Origin: CAZOKO01 sp964580455
Lineage (GTDB): Bacteria; Desulfobacterota; WTBG01
Assembly: GCA_964580455.1 (NCBI GenBank)
Contig: CAZOKO010000037.1
Span: 1-22,958, forward strand
Direction: 5' to 3'
DNA: 22,958 nucleotides
The translations under genes and the position numbers were made by a program. Each line of letters starts with the position of its first letter. Position 1 is the first letter of the stretch. This document shows positions 7,196 through 14,884 of the stretch, piece after piece. Under the pieces are notes generated by a model, which saw only the letters and a list, made by a program, of their open reading frames with translations, ran no database searches and was not told the origin of the DNA.

Positions 7196-9868
7196 ATGTT
7201 CTTGCTCAGGAGAGTTTTTATAATAATAATCTGCTGCTCCTTTCCAACCAATGCTTGGGGAAAAGCACCTTTAAAGGTTGCTGTTTTCCCTTTTGAGGTT
7301 TATAGTAAAGAGAATCTCGATTACCTTAGAGAAGGTATCTCCAGCATGTTGCTCACTCGTATGGATCAAGACAAAGAGATTACCACTATTGATAAACCTG
7401 CAATTAAAGAGGCCATTTCCCAAAATAAAGGTGAACTGGACGAACATCTGGCCCGGGAGCTCGGAATAGAGGTAGGGGCTGACTTTGCTGTTATAGGTAG
7501 TTTGACTAAAATTGGTAGTGTTGCCAGCCTTGATGCCATCATTCTTGACACCCAGGGAGAGAAGAGTAACAAGCATATTTTCGTTCAGTGTGAAACTATG
7601 GATAGAGTCAATATTAGGATTAACCTCCTGGCACGTCAGCTTGATCTGAAAATTATGGAAAAGGAACTGCTGGCCAAGATAAATATCAAGGGGAATCGAT
7701 ACATCGAGGAGGATGCAATCAAACTGGCAATAAAAAGTAAGGAAGGTGACCTCTATTCTCCCTCAACTCTTGAGGAAGATCTCAAACAAATATATAAGAT
7801 GGGGTATTTTAGCGATGTTCAAATTGATTGTACGGATTCTCTGGAGGGAAAAAAAGCTACCTTCATAGTAGTTGAAAGACCTGTGGTAAGCCAGATAAAG
7901 ATTCAGGGAAACAAAAATATTAAAACGCCTGATGTCCAGAAAGCACTGGGGATAAAACTGGGTCGAGTCCTGGACCAAAATCAAGTGAGAAAAGATGTAG
8001 CAGCCATTCGTAAACTTTATACTGATAAAGGTTATCTTAACGCCAAAATCGATTCTAAACTTACCCCTTCAAATCGAGGTGAAACCTCGGTGGATTTTTA
8101 TATTAAGGAAAACGAAATTTCCAAGGTTAAAAAGATCTCATTTACAGGAAATGAATACATAAAGGACAAAGAGCTGAAAAGGATAATGGAAACCCGCGAG
8201 AAAAACTTTCTCTCTTTCATAACCAGTGCCGGAATATTCAAGGAAGAGGCATTCCAGAAGGATCTGGATAAGCTTGCTGCGTATCACTACCATAAGGGGT
8301 ATATCAGGGCAAAGATTGGCAGCCCCACCATCACTTATGAAGGGAAAGACATTTATATCACCATCCCCATTGATGAAGGAGAGCAATACAAAATAGGACA
8401 GGTTGATATTACAGGAGAACTTATTGTCCCTCAAGAGACCCTGTATCAGAACCTCAAAACAGTTGAAGAGAAAGTCTTTAGTAGCAGCTTTCTTAATGAG
8501 GATATGATAATCTTAACTGAATTCTATTCTGATCGAGGCTATGCCAATGTTGATATCACCCCTTTGACTGCCATCAATGATGAACAGAAGACAGTGGATG
8601 TACAATTTGAAATAGCAAAAGGCGAAAAGATCTACTTTGAAAAGATTAATATAACGGGTAATTCCAGAACCCGTGATAAGGTAATCCGCCGTGAATTGAA
8701 AGTAGCAGAAGGAGATCTTTACAGCAGTAGCAAAATAAAAAGGAGCAAACAGGAAATCGACAATCTGGGCTACTTCAAAAAAGCAAATCTCACCACCACC
8801 AGTGGAACACCACCTAACAAAGTCATTTTAAATGTAGAGGTAGAAGAAAAGCCGACAGGCTCAATAAGTTTTGGTGCAGGTTACAGCTCTGTAGACAGCC
8901 TGGTAGGAATGATTCAGCTTTCCCAGGATAATTTCCTGGGTAAGGGTCAAAAATTAGATCTTCGAGCCCAGCTCGGAGGAAGCAATCAGTTAATATTCTC
9001 ATTCACTGAACCCTGGCTCTTTGATACCAGATGGAGTGCAGGGATTAACCTCTTCAATATGGAGAGATGGTATGAAGATTTTGATAGCAACAGCACGGGA
9101 GGAAGCATAAGTTTTGGGCACCCAGTGGGTGAGTTTTCCAGGGTTGATTTTTCCTATGAATATGAAGAGGTTGACATATCAGATGTGGATGACGATGCTG
9201 TCCTTGAAATACGCAAGCAGGAGGGTAAGACAACTACAGGTGCTATTACTATGGGGATTATTAGAAATACACTTGACAATCGTTTTATCCCTCGCACGGG
9301 AACATTAACGCGCTTTTCTACCAAGTTCGCCGGAGTGGGCGGAGAAAACAAGTTCGTCACATTTATAGGCAGCGCCTGTAAGTACTTCCCCATGCCCAGG
9401 GATTCTGCTTTCATGATTCGTGGAACCATAGGCTATTCCTCGGGATATGGAGGTGATGACGTACCCATCTTTGAAAGATTCTTTCTCGGCGGACTGGATA
9501 GCTTAAGGGGCTTTGAAGACCGCTCCGTGGGGCCTATGGAGAGAAGAGGGGATGAATATTTCTTCATAGATGATCCGGATGAATATGACGTAGTCGGTGG
9601 TGAAAAAGAGCTCTTTTTTAATTTTGAATACATCTTCCCGCTCATAAAGGAAGCCGGAGTGCGGGGTGTCATCTTCTTCGATGCAGGAAATGCCTACAGA
9701 AAAAGCGAGAGCTATTTTTCAGATATCAGAAAGAGCACAGGGTTCGGCATTCGCTGGCAGTCACCCTTTGGCCCTCTGAGACTTGAGTTGGGGATCAACC
9801 TCGATCCCAAGTCTAAATACGATGAGGACTCTAGTGAGTTCCACTTCACAATGGGTGCACTTTTCTAA
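7196..9868 (+). CDS. bamA: Outer-membrane protein assembly factor BamA with an extra N-terminal TolB/FlgT-like domain
   Basis: Inserts beta-barrel proteins into the outer membrane. A signal peptide (1-22, hydrophobic core VFIIIICC, ending NAWG) is followed by an alpha/beta domain at about 25-150 beginning LKVAVFPFEV and containing GADFAVIGSLTKIG, similar to TolB N-terminal/CsgG/FlgT-type folds. Five POTRA repeats follow, near 159-228, 230-306, 308-395, 397-477 and 478-552. Several show the family pattern (I-x-G-N at the start, G-Y/F near the end). The barrel spans 553-890, with LRGF (770-773), equivalent to the conserved VRGF of loop 6, and a C-terminal phenylalanine. At 890 residues it is longer than the roughly 800 of E. 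coli BamA because of the added domain. The Shine-Dalgarno is weak, with TAAGG about 25 bases upstream. skp follows, as in many diderms. Confidence 0.93.
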   Translation: MFLLRRVFIIIICCSFPTNAWGKAPLKVAVFPFEVYSKENLDYLREGISSMLLTRMDQDKEITTIDKPAIKEAISQNKGELDEHLARELGIEVGADFAVIGSLTKIGSVASLDAIILDTQGEKSNKHIFVQCETMDRVNIRINLLARQLDLKIMEKELLAKINIKGNRYIEEDAIKLAIKSKEGDLYSPSTLEEDLKQIYKMGYFSDVQIDCTDSLEGKKATFIVVERPVVSQIKIQGNKNIKTPDVQKALGIKLGRVLDQNQVRKDVAAIRKLYTDKGYLNAKIDSKLTPSNRGETSVDFYIKENEISKVKKISFTGNEYIKDKELKRIMETREKNFLSFITSAGIFKEEAFQKDLDKLAAYHYHKGYIRAKIGSPTITYEGKDIYITIPIDEGEQYKIGQVDITGELIVPQETLYQNLKTVEEKVFSSSFLNEDMIILTEFYSDRGYANVDITPLTAINDEQKTVDVQFEIAKGEKIYFEKINITGNSRTRDKVIRRELKVAEGDLYSSSKIKRSKQEIDNLGYFKKANLTTTSGTPPNKVILNVEVEEKPTGSISFGAGYSSVDSLVGMIQLSQDNFLGKGQKLDLRAQLGGSNQLIFSFTEPWLFDTRWSAGINLFNMERWYEDFDSNSTGGSISFGHPVGEFSRVDFSYEYEEVDISDVDDDAVLEIRKQEGKTTTGAITMGIIRNTLDNRFIPRTGTLTRFSTKFAGVGGENKFVTFIGSACKYFPMPRDSAFMIRGTIGYSSGYGGDDVPIFERFFLGGLDSLRGFEDRSVGPMERRGDEYFFIDDPDEYDVVGGEKELFFNFEYIFPLIKEAGVRGVIFFDAGNAYRKSESYFSDIRKSTGFGIRWQSPFGPLRLELGINLDPKSKYDEDSSEFHFTMGALF

Positions 9869-9893
9869 ACCAATTTAAAAGGGGGTACAAAAA

Positions 9894-10436
9894 ATGATAA
9901 GATTTTTTTCAGGTGTTGGTATTCTTTCAATTCTACTTATGGTTGAGTTCGCCTTCGGGGCATCAGATTACAAGCTTGCCTTTGTGGATCTGCAGAAGGC
10001 ACTCAATCTCTGCAAGGCAGGACAGGATGCCAAGGAGAAATTCGCCAAGGAAGTGGAAAAAGCGGAGGAAAAGCTTTCTTTAAAGCAGGAGGAATTAAAA
10101 AAGCTCAAGGAAATCCTGGAAAAACAAAGCGCCATGCTTACTGAAGAAACCTTAAAGGAAAAAGAGAAAGACTATCAGGCAAGGCTTCGTGACTTCAAAA
10201 GGCTCTATGAAGATTCTCAAAATGAACTTAAGCTACAGGATAATGAAGCTGTAAAAGAGATACTTGAAGAGATGGTTAAAGTCACTCAGGAGTATGGAAA
10301 AGAAAAAGGGTTTACCTTCATCTTTGAAAAGAGTGAGAGTGCACTTCTTTTTGCAAATGAAGCAACGGAGGTAACAGAAGAGATACTCAAGATCTATGAT
10401 CAGAAATATCTTGAGAAGAAAAAGGGGAGTAAATAA
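9894..10436 (+). CDS. skp: Periplasmic chaperone Skp (OmpH family)
   Basis: Holds unfolded outer-membrane proteins in the periplasm on their way to BamA. Residues 1-22 are a signal peptide (hydrophobic SILLMVEFAF, cleavage near FGA-S). The mature protein opens with KLAFVDLQKAL, the family hallmark. A long charged coiled coil at about 40-130, rich in K and E, forms the tentacles, and the C-terminal part returns to the small beta body (FTFIFEKSESALLFA). The 180-residue length suits the family. GGGGG at 9881-9885 gives a good ribosome binding site. It sits between bamA and lpxD, as in E. coli. Confidence 0.92.
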   Translation: MIRFFSGVGILSILLMVEFAFGASDYKLAFVDLQKALNLCKAGQDAKEKFAKEVEKAEEKLSLKQEELKKLKEILEKQSAMLTEETLKEKEKDYQARLRDFKRLYEDSQNELKLQDNEAVKEILEEMVKVTQEYGKEKGFTFIFEKSESALLFANEATEVTEEILKIYDQKYLEKKKGSK

Positions 10437-10449
10437 CTAAGAGAGCTTA

Positions 10450-11505
10450 ATGATGGGTGAGAAAACACTAGAAGAGCTTGCAAGTCTTATAGAAGGAGAA
10501 GTGATAGGAGATACTGGTCTTAAAATTTCCGGTATCTCTGGCTTAGATGAGGCACGTAAAGGAGAAATCACCTTCATTGCTCAAAGCAAATACCTTGGAA
10601 AAGCAAAAGAAACAAATGCCTCTGCTATCATTGTCTCAAGCAAAATAGAGGGGATAGATAAACCTTTTATTTTAACAGATAACCCCTATCTTGCCTATGC
10701 CAAGATAGCAACCCTTTTTCACGAGCATCCTCACCCTATCCTGGGCATTGATAAAAATGCTATCCTGGGAGAAGGAACACGTGTAGGTAAAGATGTATCT
10801 ATTTACCCCTGGGTCTTCATTGGCAAAGATGTTACTATCTCTGATCGCGTAGTTATTCATCCCCATACCTTTATTGGAGATGGAACCTTTATTGATGAAG
10901 AAACAGTCATCTACTCTCACGTCTCCATTCGTGAACGCTGTAGAATAGGGAAAAGGGGGATTATTCATGCTGGCACCGTAATTGGAACTGATGGATTTGG
11001 ATTTGCCCCTGATGGTAAACGTTACCACAAAATTCCCCAGGTAGGTACCGTCCAGATCGATGATGACGTGGAGATTGGTGCCAATAATACCATAGACAGA
11101 GGTGCCATGGGGAAAACCTGGATCAAGAGAGGAGTTAAAACGGATAATCTGGTTCATATTGCTCATAATGTAGTAATCGGAGAAGATACCCTGCTGGTTG
11201 CCCTGGTAGGCATATCCGGCAGCACCAAGATCGGAAACCACGTTACCCTAGCTGGTAACGTTGGTGTGGTAGGACACATAGAAATCGGAGATAACACTAT
11301 TGTGGGTGCCAAAGCAGGTGTGAGCGGGAGCGTTCCTGCCAACACTATAGTTTCTGGATACCCTCATATGCCTCACAAGCAGTGGCTGAAATCTTCCCGC
11401 TGTTATCATCTGCTCCCACAGATGAGGAAGACCCTTAGTAAACTTGAGAAAAAGGTTGAGGCCTTGGAAACAACCATCCAACACAACACAGGAGATAAGG
11501 AATGA
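10450..11505 (+). CDS. lpxD: UDP-3-O-(3-hydroxyacyl)glucosamine N-acyltransferase LpxD
   Basis: Third step of lipid A synthesis: adds the N-linked 3-hydroxyacyl chain from acyl-ACP. It has an N-terminal uridine-binding domain (about 1-98, with ITFIAQSKY), then a left-handed beta-helix of hexapeptide repeats (about 100-310), then a C-terminal helix. The catalytic histidine is in HIAHN (His239, numbered from this start). DGFGFAPDG and [11 protein letters not shown] are typical LpxD segments. The 351-residue length is normal. Tandem ATG codons occur at 10450 and 10453; a weak GAGAG (10441-10445) fits either. The gene overlaps fabZ by 4 bases (ATGA). Confidence 0.95.
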   Translation: MMGEKTLEELASLIEGEVIGDTGLKISGISGLDEARKGEITFIAQSKYLGKAKETNASAIIVSSKIEGIDKPFILTDNPYLAYAKIATLFHEHPHPILGIDKNAILGEGTRVGKDVSIYPWVFIGKDVTISDRVVIHPHTFIGDGTFIDEETVIYSHVSIRERCRIGKRGIIHAGTVIGTDGFGFAPDGKRYHKIPQVGTVQIDDDVEIGANNTIDRGAMGKTWIKRGVKTDNLVHIAHNVVIGEDTLLVALVGISGSTKIGNHVTLAGNVGVVGHIEIGDNTIVGAKAGVSGSVPANTIVSGYPHMPHKQWLKSSRCYHLLPQMRKTLSKLEKKVEALETTIQHNTGDKE

Positions 11506-11942
11506 TAGACATAAAAGAAATTATGGATTTACTGCCACACCGCTACCCGTTCCTCCTGGTTGATAAAATCCTGGAGATGGAAGAAGGCAAAAGAATTGTG
11601 GGCATCAAGAATGTGAGTATCAACGAGCCCTTCTTCCAGGGTCATTTCCCCGATTCCCCCATTATGCCTGCTGTACTACTGATCGAAGCAATGGCACAAA
11701 CAGGGGGTTTACTGGTATTAAAATCAGAAAGCAAAGAGGATAAGATTAAAAGTGTTCTTTTCCTGGGAATCGATAAAGCAAGATTTCGCAAACCTGTATA
11801 TCCCGGGGACCAGGTGCGATTTGAGCTTAAGGCACTCCAGCGTAAAAGGTCAGTCTGGAAATTTAAAGGAGAAGCCTTTGTAGAAGAAAAACTTGTCGCT
11901 GAAGCTGAGCTGATGGCAATGATTGCTGATAAACAGGTTTAG
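11502..11942 (+). CDS. fabZ: 3-hydroxyacyl-ACP dehydratase FabZ
   Basis: Dehydrates 3-hydroxyacyl-ACP in fatty acid elongation and so shares substrates with LpxA and LpxD. It is a hot-dog fold protein of 146 residues, a normal length. The start is characteristic ([17 protein letters not shown]). The catalytic His48 lies in GHFP and Glu62 in IEAMAQ. The usual MPG of the active-site helix reads MPA here, a mild variation. AGGAG lies 7 bases before the ATG, and the gene overlaps the lpxD stop by 4 bases. The lpxD-fabZ-lpxA order is widely conserved. Confidence 0.95.
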   Translation: MIDIKEIMDLLPHRYPFLLVDKILEMEEGKRIVGIKNVSINEPFFQGHFPDSPIMPAVLLIEAMAQTGGLLVLKSESKEDKIKSVLFLGIDKARFRKPVYPGDQVRFELKALQRKRSVWKFKGEAFVEEKLVAEAELMAMIADKQV

Positions 11943-11970
11943 AAAAATCTCACAGTTCTTTTGCACTTCA

Positions 11971-11977
11971 GGGGGAG
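11971..11977 (+). promoter_or_regulatory. Ribosome binding site that fixes the lpxA start
   Basis: GGGGGAG stands 10 bases before the ATG at 11988. A longer reading from the TTG at 11961 would place this site inside the gene and add nine non-conserved residues, so 11988 is preferred. Confidence 0.6.
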
Positions 11978-11987
11978 AAAAAGAATT

Positions 11988-12758
11988 ATGATACATAAAA
12001 CTGCTATTATCGATATTAAAGCGGAACTGGATTCAAGTGTAGAAGTAGGCCCCTATTGCATTATTGGTCCTAAGGTCAAGATTGGCAAAGGCACCAAACT
12101 CGGTCCCCATGTGGTCATTGATGGATGGACGTATATTGGCGAAGGATGCAGAATTTTTCAATTCGCCTCGATAGGAACAATACCTCAGGATTTGAAATTT
12201 AAAGGGGAGGAATCGTGGGTTATCCTGGGTAACAACAACGTCATAAGAGAATTTGTCACTATCAACAGGGGAACCTCCCAATCCGGGGGAAAAACCACTA
12301 TTGCCAATAACAATTTCTTTATGGCATACAGCCATGTTGCTCACGATTGTAAGATTGGCAGCCATGTAATCCTTGCCAATGCTGCCACACTGGGGGGACA
12401 CATCGAAATTGAAGATTACGCTATTGTAGGAGGATTAGTGGCAGTCCACCAGTTTGTCAGACTCGGCCACCACTCAATTATTGGCGGAGGCTCAGCGGCA
12501 AATCAGGACATCCCCCCTTATATGATGGCTAACGGACAAAGGGCAAAACTATACGGGTTGAACATAGTAGGCCTGAAGAGACACAACTTTTCAAATGAAG
12601 CAATCAGCAACCTCAAGAAAGCCTATCGCATTATCTTCAGATCCGGCCTCACAATAAAAAAGGCTTTGGACCAGACGCAGGCTGAAATAAAGAATTCACC
12701 CGAGGTTGATCACCTTATCAATTTTATTAAGAGTTCAAAAAGAGGTATCACACGATAG
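11988..12758 (+). CDS. lpxA: Acyl-ACP--UDP-N-acetylglucosamine O-acyltransferase LpxA
   Basis: First step of lipid A synthesis: transfers a 3-hydroxyacyl chain to the 3-position of UDP-GlcNAc. It is a hexapeptide-repeat left-handed beta-helix of 256 residues with a C-terminal helical domain. The catalytic histidine is His119 in HVAHDC (E. coli His125 equivalent). GGHIEIEDYAIVGG and AVHQF are conserved. By eye alignment, the glycine that sets the long acyl-chain ruler in E. coli (Gly173) is kept in IIGGGSA, suggesting a C14-type chain. The E. coli His191 and Glu200 positions appear as Arg and Val (GQRAK, NIVGLKR), the latter change being known in other LpxAs as I recall. The stop abuts the ATG of the following oxidoreductase. 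Confidence 0.95.
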   Translation: MIHKTAIIDIKAELDSSVEVGPYCIIGPKVKIGKGTKLGPHVVIDGWTYIGEGCRIFQFASIGTIPQDLKFKGEESWVILGNNNVIREFVTINRGTSQSGGKTTIANNNFFMAYSHVAHDCKIGSHVILANAATLGGHIEIEDYAIVGGLVAVHQFVRLGHHSIIGGGSAANQDIPPYMMANGQRAKLYGLNIVGLKRHNFSNEAISNLKKAYRIIFRSGLTIKKALDQTQAEIKNSPEVDHLINFIKSSKRGITR

Positions 12759-13706
12759 ATGGAAAAGATACCGGTTGCCGTTATAGGAAGCGGATATCTG
12801 GGAAGATTTCATGCGGAAAAGTATGCTAATCATCCTGCAGCAGACTTGATAGCGGTTGTAGATACTAAAATCGAAAGGGCCTCAGAATTAGCCAGTCAGA
12901 CTGATTCTAAACCTCTTGTGAATTACGAGGATCTTTATGCCAATGTCCACGCAGTAAGTGTGGTAGTTCCTACACCCTTACACCACCCGATAGCTAAAAA
13001 CCTTCTGGAACATGGTATCAGTGTATTGCTCGAAAAGCCCATGACCACAACTTTAAAGGAGGCTGATGAATTAATAGCCATTGCTCACGAGAGAGATCTC
13101 ATTTTACAAATAGGACATCTGGAACGTGTTAACCCTGCTTTTCTCGCAGTAGAAGATATTGTAAAGAATCCGCTTTTTATCGAATCCCACCGTTTGAACT
13201 CCTTCCAGGAAAGGGGTACCGAGGTGGATGTTATCCTGGACATAATGATACATGACATTGACATTATTCTCAATTTTGTCAATGCTGAGGTGAAGCAAAT
13301 CAATGCAGTGGGAATACCTGTCATCTCTTCCATGATTGATATTGCTAATGCCAGATTAGAATTTGAAAATGGCTGTGTGGCCAATGTTACCGCCAGTCGA
13401 ATATCAGATAAAAGCATGAGGAAAATAAGGGTTTTTCAACACGACGCCTACATCTCAATTGATTTCGCAGTGCAGAAAGCTTCAGTTTACAGAAAGATCG
13501 AGGATGAAGGAAGGATTCCTTACATTGCGAGCGAAAAACTTGAGATCAAACCCAAGGATTCTCTGGAGGAAGAAATCAGGTTTTTCCTTAAGGCAGTTAA
13601 ACAGAAGAGTAAACCCATTGTTTCCGGTGAGGCAGGAAGAAGGGCTCTTAAGATAGCTTTAGAGATTACAAAACAGTTGAGGATCGAGACTCAAAAAATT
13701 GTTTGA
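12759..13706 (+). CDS. Gfo/Idh/MocA-family NAD(P)-dependent oxidoreductase in the lipid A cluster
   Basis: A Rossmann domain opens with VAVIGSGYLGRFHA (GxGxxG at 10-15). The family motif EKP is at 92-94 and the catalytic-type pair Asp161/His165 lies in ILDIMIHDIDI. The C-terminal alpha/beta half is typical (about 125-315). The 315-residue length is normal. The gene sits exactly between lpxA and lpxB with no gap on the left and an overlap on the right. In Acidithiobacillus ferrooxidans a Gfo/Idh enzyme, GnnA, oxidises the 3-position of UDP-GlcNAc, and GnnB then aminates it to give lipid A with amide-linked chains. A GnnA-like role is attractive by position, but no GnnB aminotransferase is in the window. 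Genes of this family occur at the same place in Geobacter-type clusters, as I recall, so the link may be old. The substrate is not established; no symbol is given. Confidence 0.85.
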   Translation: MEKIPVAVIGSGYLGRFHAEKYANHPAADLIAVVDTKIERASELASQTDSKPLVNYEDLYANVHAVSVVVPTPLHHPIAKNLLEHGISVLLEKPMTTTLKEADELIAIAHERDLILQIGHLERVNPAFLAVEDIVKNPLFIESHRLNSFQERGTEVDVILDIMIHDIDIILNFVNAEVKQINAVGIPVISSMIDIANARLEFENGCVANVTASRISDKSMRKIRVFQHDAYISIDFAVQKASVYRKIEDEGRIPYIASEKLEIKPKDSLEEEIRFFLKAVKQKSKPIVSGEAGRRALKIALEITKQLRIETQKIV

Positions 13707-14850
13707 TGAAAAAAAGTCAAAGAAGATTCTCGTTGTCGCCGGTGAGGCTTCAGGAGATCTCCATGCTTCGCATCTTGTAAAAGCCATGCTGGAGATGGAG
13801 CCAGGCTTACAATTCTATGCTATGGGTGGAGAGAAACTGAAAGAAGCAGGGGCTCTCATACTATCTGATATCTCAGAACTCTCTGTGATGGGAATCACAG
13901 AGGTTGTAAGTCATTTAGGGCGCATATATCGTGTTTTCAAACGGCTTGAAAAGTTTCTAAAGAATGACCAGCCAGATCTTATTATTTTAATTGACTATCC
14001 CGACTTCAATCTCCGCCTGGCAAAAGCAGCCAAAAGGTATAATATCCCCGTCCTCTACTACATCAGCCCTCAGATATGGGCCTGGAGAACCAGCCGCATA
14101 AAAAAGATTGGCAAGCTGGTTAATAAAATGATTGTAGTTTTTCCCTTTGAGCTTTCTTTATACGAAATAGAGGGGATTGACGTCAGTTTTGTGGGACACC
14201 CCTTACTGGACATAGTGAAGGTTGAAAAATCGAGAGAAGAAAATATTAAGCGGTTTGGTCTTGATGAACAAAAGATAACTATCGGACTGATGCCAGGAAG
14301 CAGGTTAAGTGAGGCAAAGAAAATACTTCCACCCATGATAGAATCTGCTCAGCAACTAAGCAGGCAATTTGGGAATCTGCAATTTATCTTACCGGTAGCT
14401 CCTGGATTAAAAAAAGAAGAAATAGTAAGGCTGACTGAAGACACCGACTTAACAATCACCATAGCTGATGATAGTATATATGAGGTTATTGATATTTCCT
14501 ATCTTGTAATTGTGGCCTCAGGGACAGCTACTTTGGAGACAGCTCTTTTGTCAACACCAATGGTCATCATCTATAAAATGTCCCCTCTCACCTATCTGGT
14601 AGGGAGAAAACTGGTAAAGGTAGACCACATCGGGATGGCCAACATTATTGCCGGTAAAAAGGTTGTTCCTGAACTGATACAGAATGAGGCAACTGCGGAA
14701 AGGATTACTCATGAGGCAACTCGCATGCTTGAAGATTCACTTTATCATCAGAGCATCTGTGAAGAACTTGCTTCAACCAATAAAAAACTAGGAAAACCCG
14801 GGGCATCGAAACGCGCAGCTAAGATCGCCCTTAAGATGCTTTATCATTAA
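13699..14850 (+). CDS. lpxB: Lipid A disaccharide synthase LpxB
   Basis: Condenses UDP-2,3-diacylglucosamine with lipid X to make the beta-1,6 lipid A disaccharide at the inner face of the inner membrane (GT19). Hallmarks are KILVVAGEASGDLHA (GEASGD 15-20), DYPDFNLRLAKAAK, YYISPQIWAWR, VGHPLLD, GLMPGSRLSE and ASGTATLE. The 383-residue length is normal. In this frame the only usable start after the in-frame stop at 13678 is TTG at 13699, which lies before the oxidoreductase stop (13704-13706), so the genes overlap by 8 bases. The nearest Shine-Dalgarno-like GAGGA (13679-13683) is rather far, which suggests translational coupling. Confidence 0.94.
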   Translation: MFDEKKSKKILVVAGEASGDLHASHLVKAMLEMEPGLQFYAMGGEKLKEAGALILSDISELSVMGITEVVSHLGRIYRVFKRLEKFLKNDQPDLIILIDYPDFNLRLAKAAKRYNIPVLYYISPQIWAWRTSRIKKIGKLVNKMIVVFPFELSLYEIEGIDVSFVGHPLLDIVKVEKSREENIKRFGLDEQKITIGLMPGSRLSEAKKILPPMIESAQQLSRQFGNLQFILPVAPGLKKEEIVRLTEDTDLTITIADDSIYEVIDISYLVIVASGTATLETALLSTPMVIIYKMSPLTYLVGRKLVKVDHIGMANIIAGKKVVPELIQNEATAERITHEATRMLEDSLYHQSICEELASTNKKLGKPGASKRAAKIALKMLYH

Positions 14851-14884
14851 GCAAACACCCTTTCAACCTGAGGTTTCTACTATA

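Noticed and set aside
10672..11241. A 189-codon minus-strand open frame inside lpxD
   Set aside because: It lies antisense to a clear, conserved LpxD with catalytic residues; its sequence has no recognisable domain and reflects codon bias on the opposite strand.
11961..11987. Longer lpxA start at TTG 11961
   Set aside because: It adds nine non-conserved residues and places the GGGGGAG ribosome binding site inside the gene; homologues start at the MIHKTAII-type methionine.
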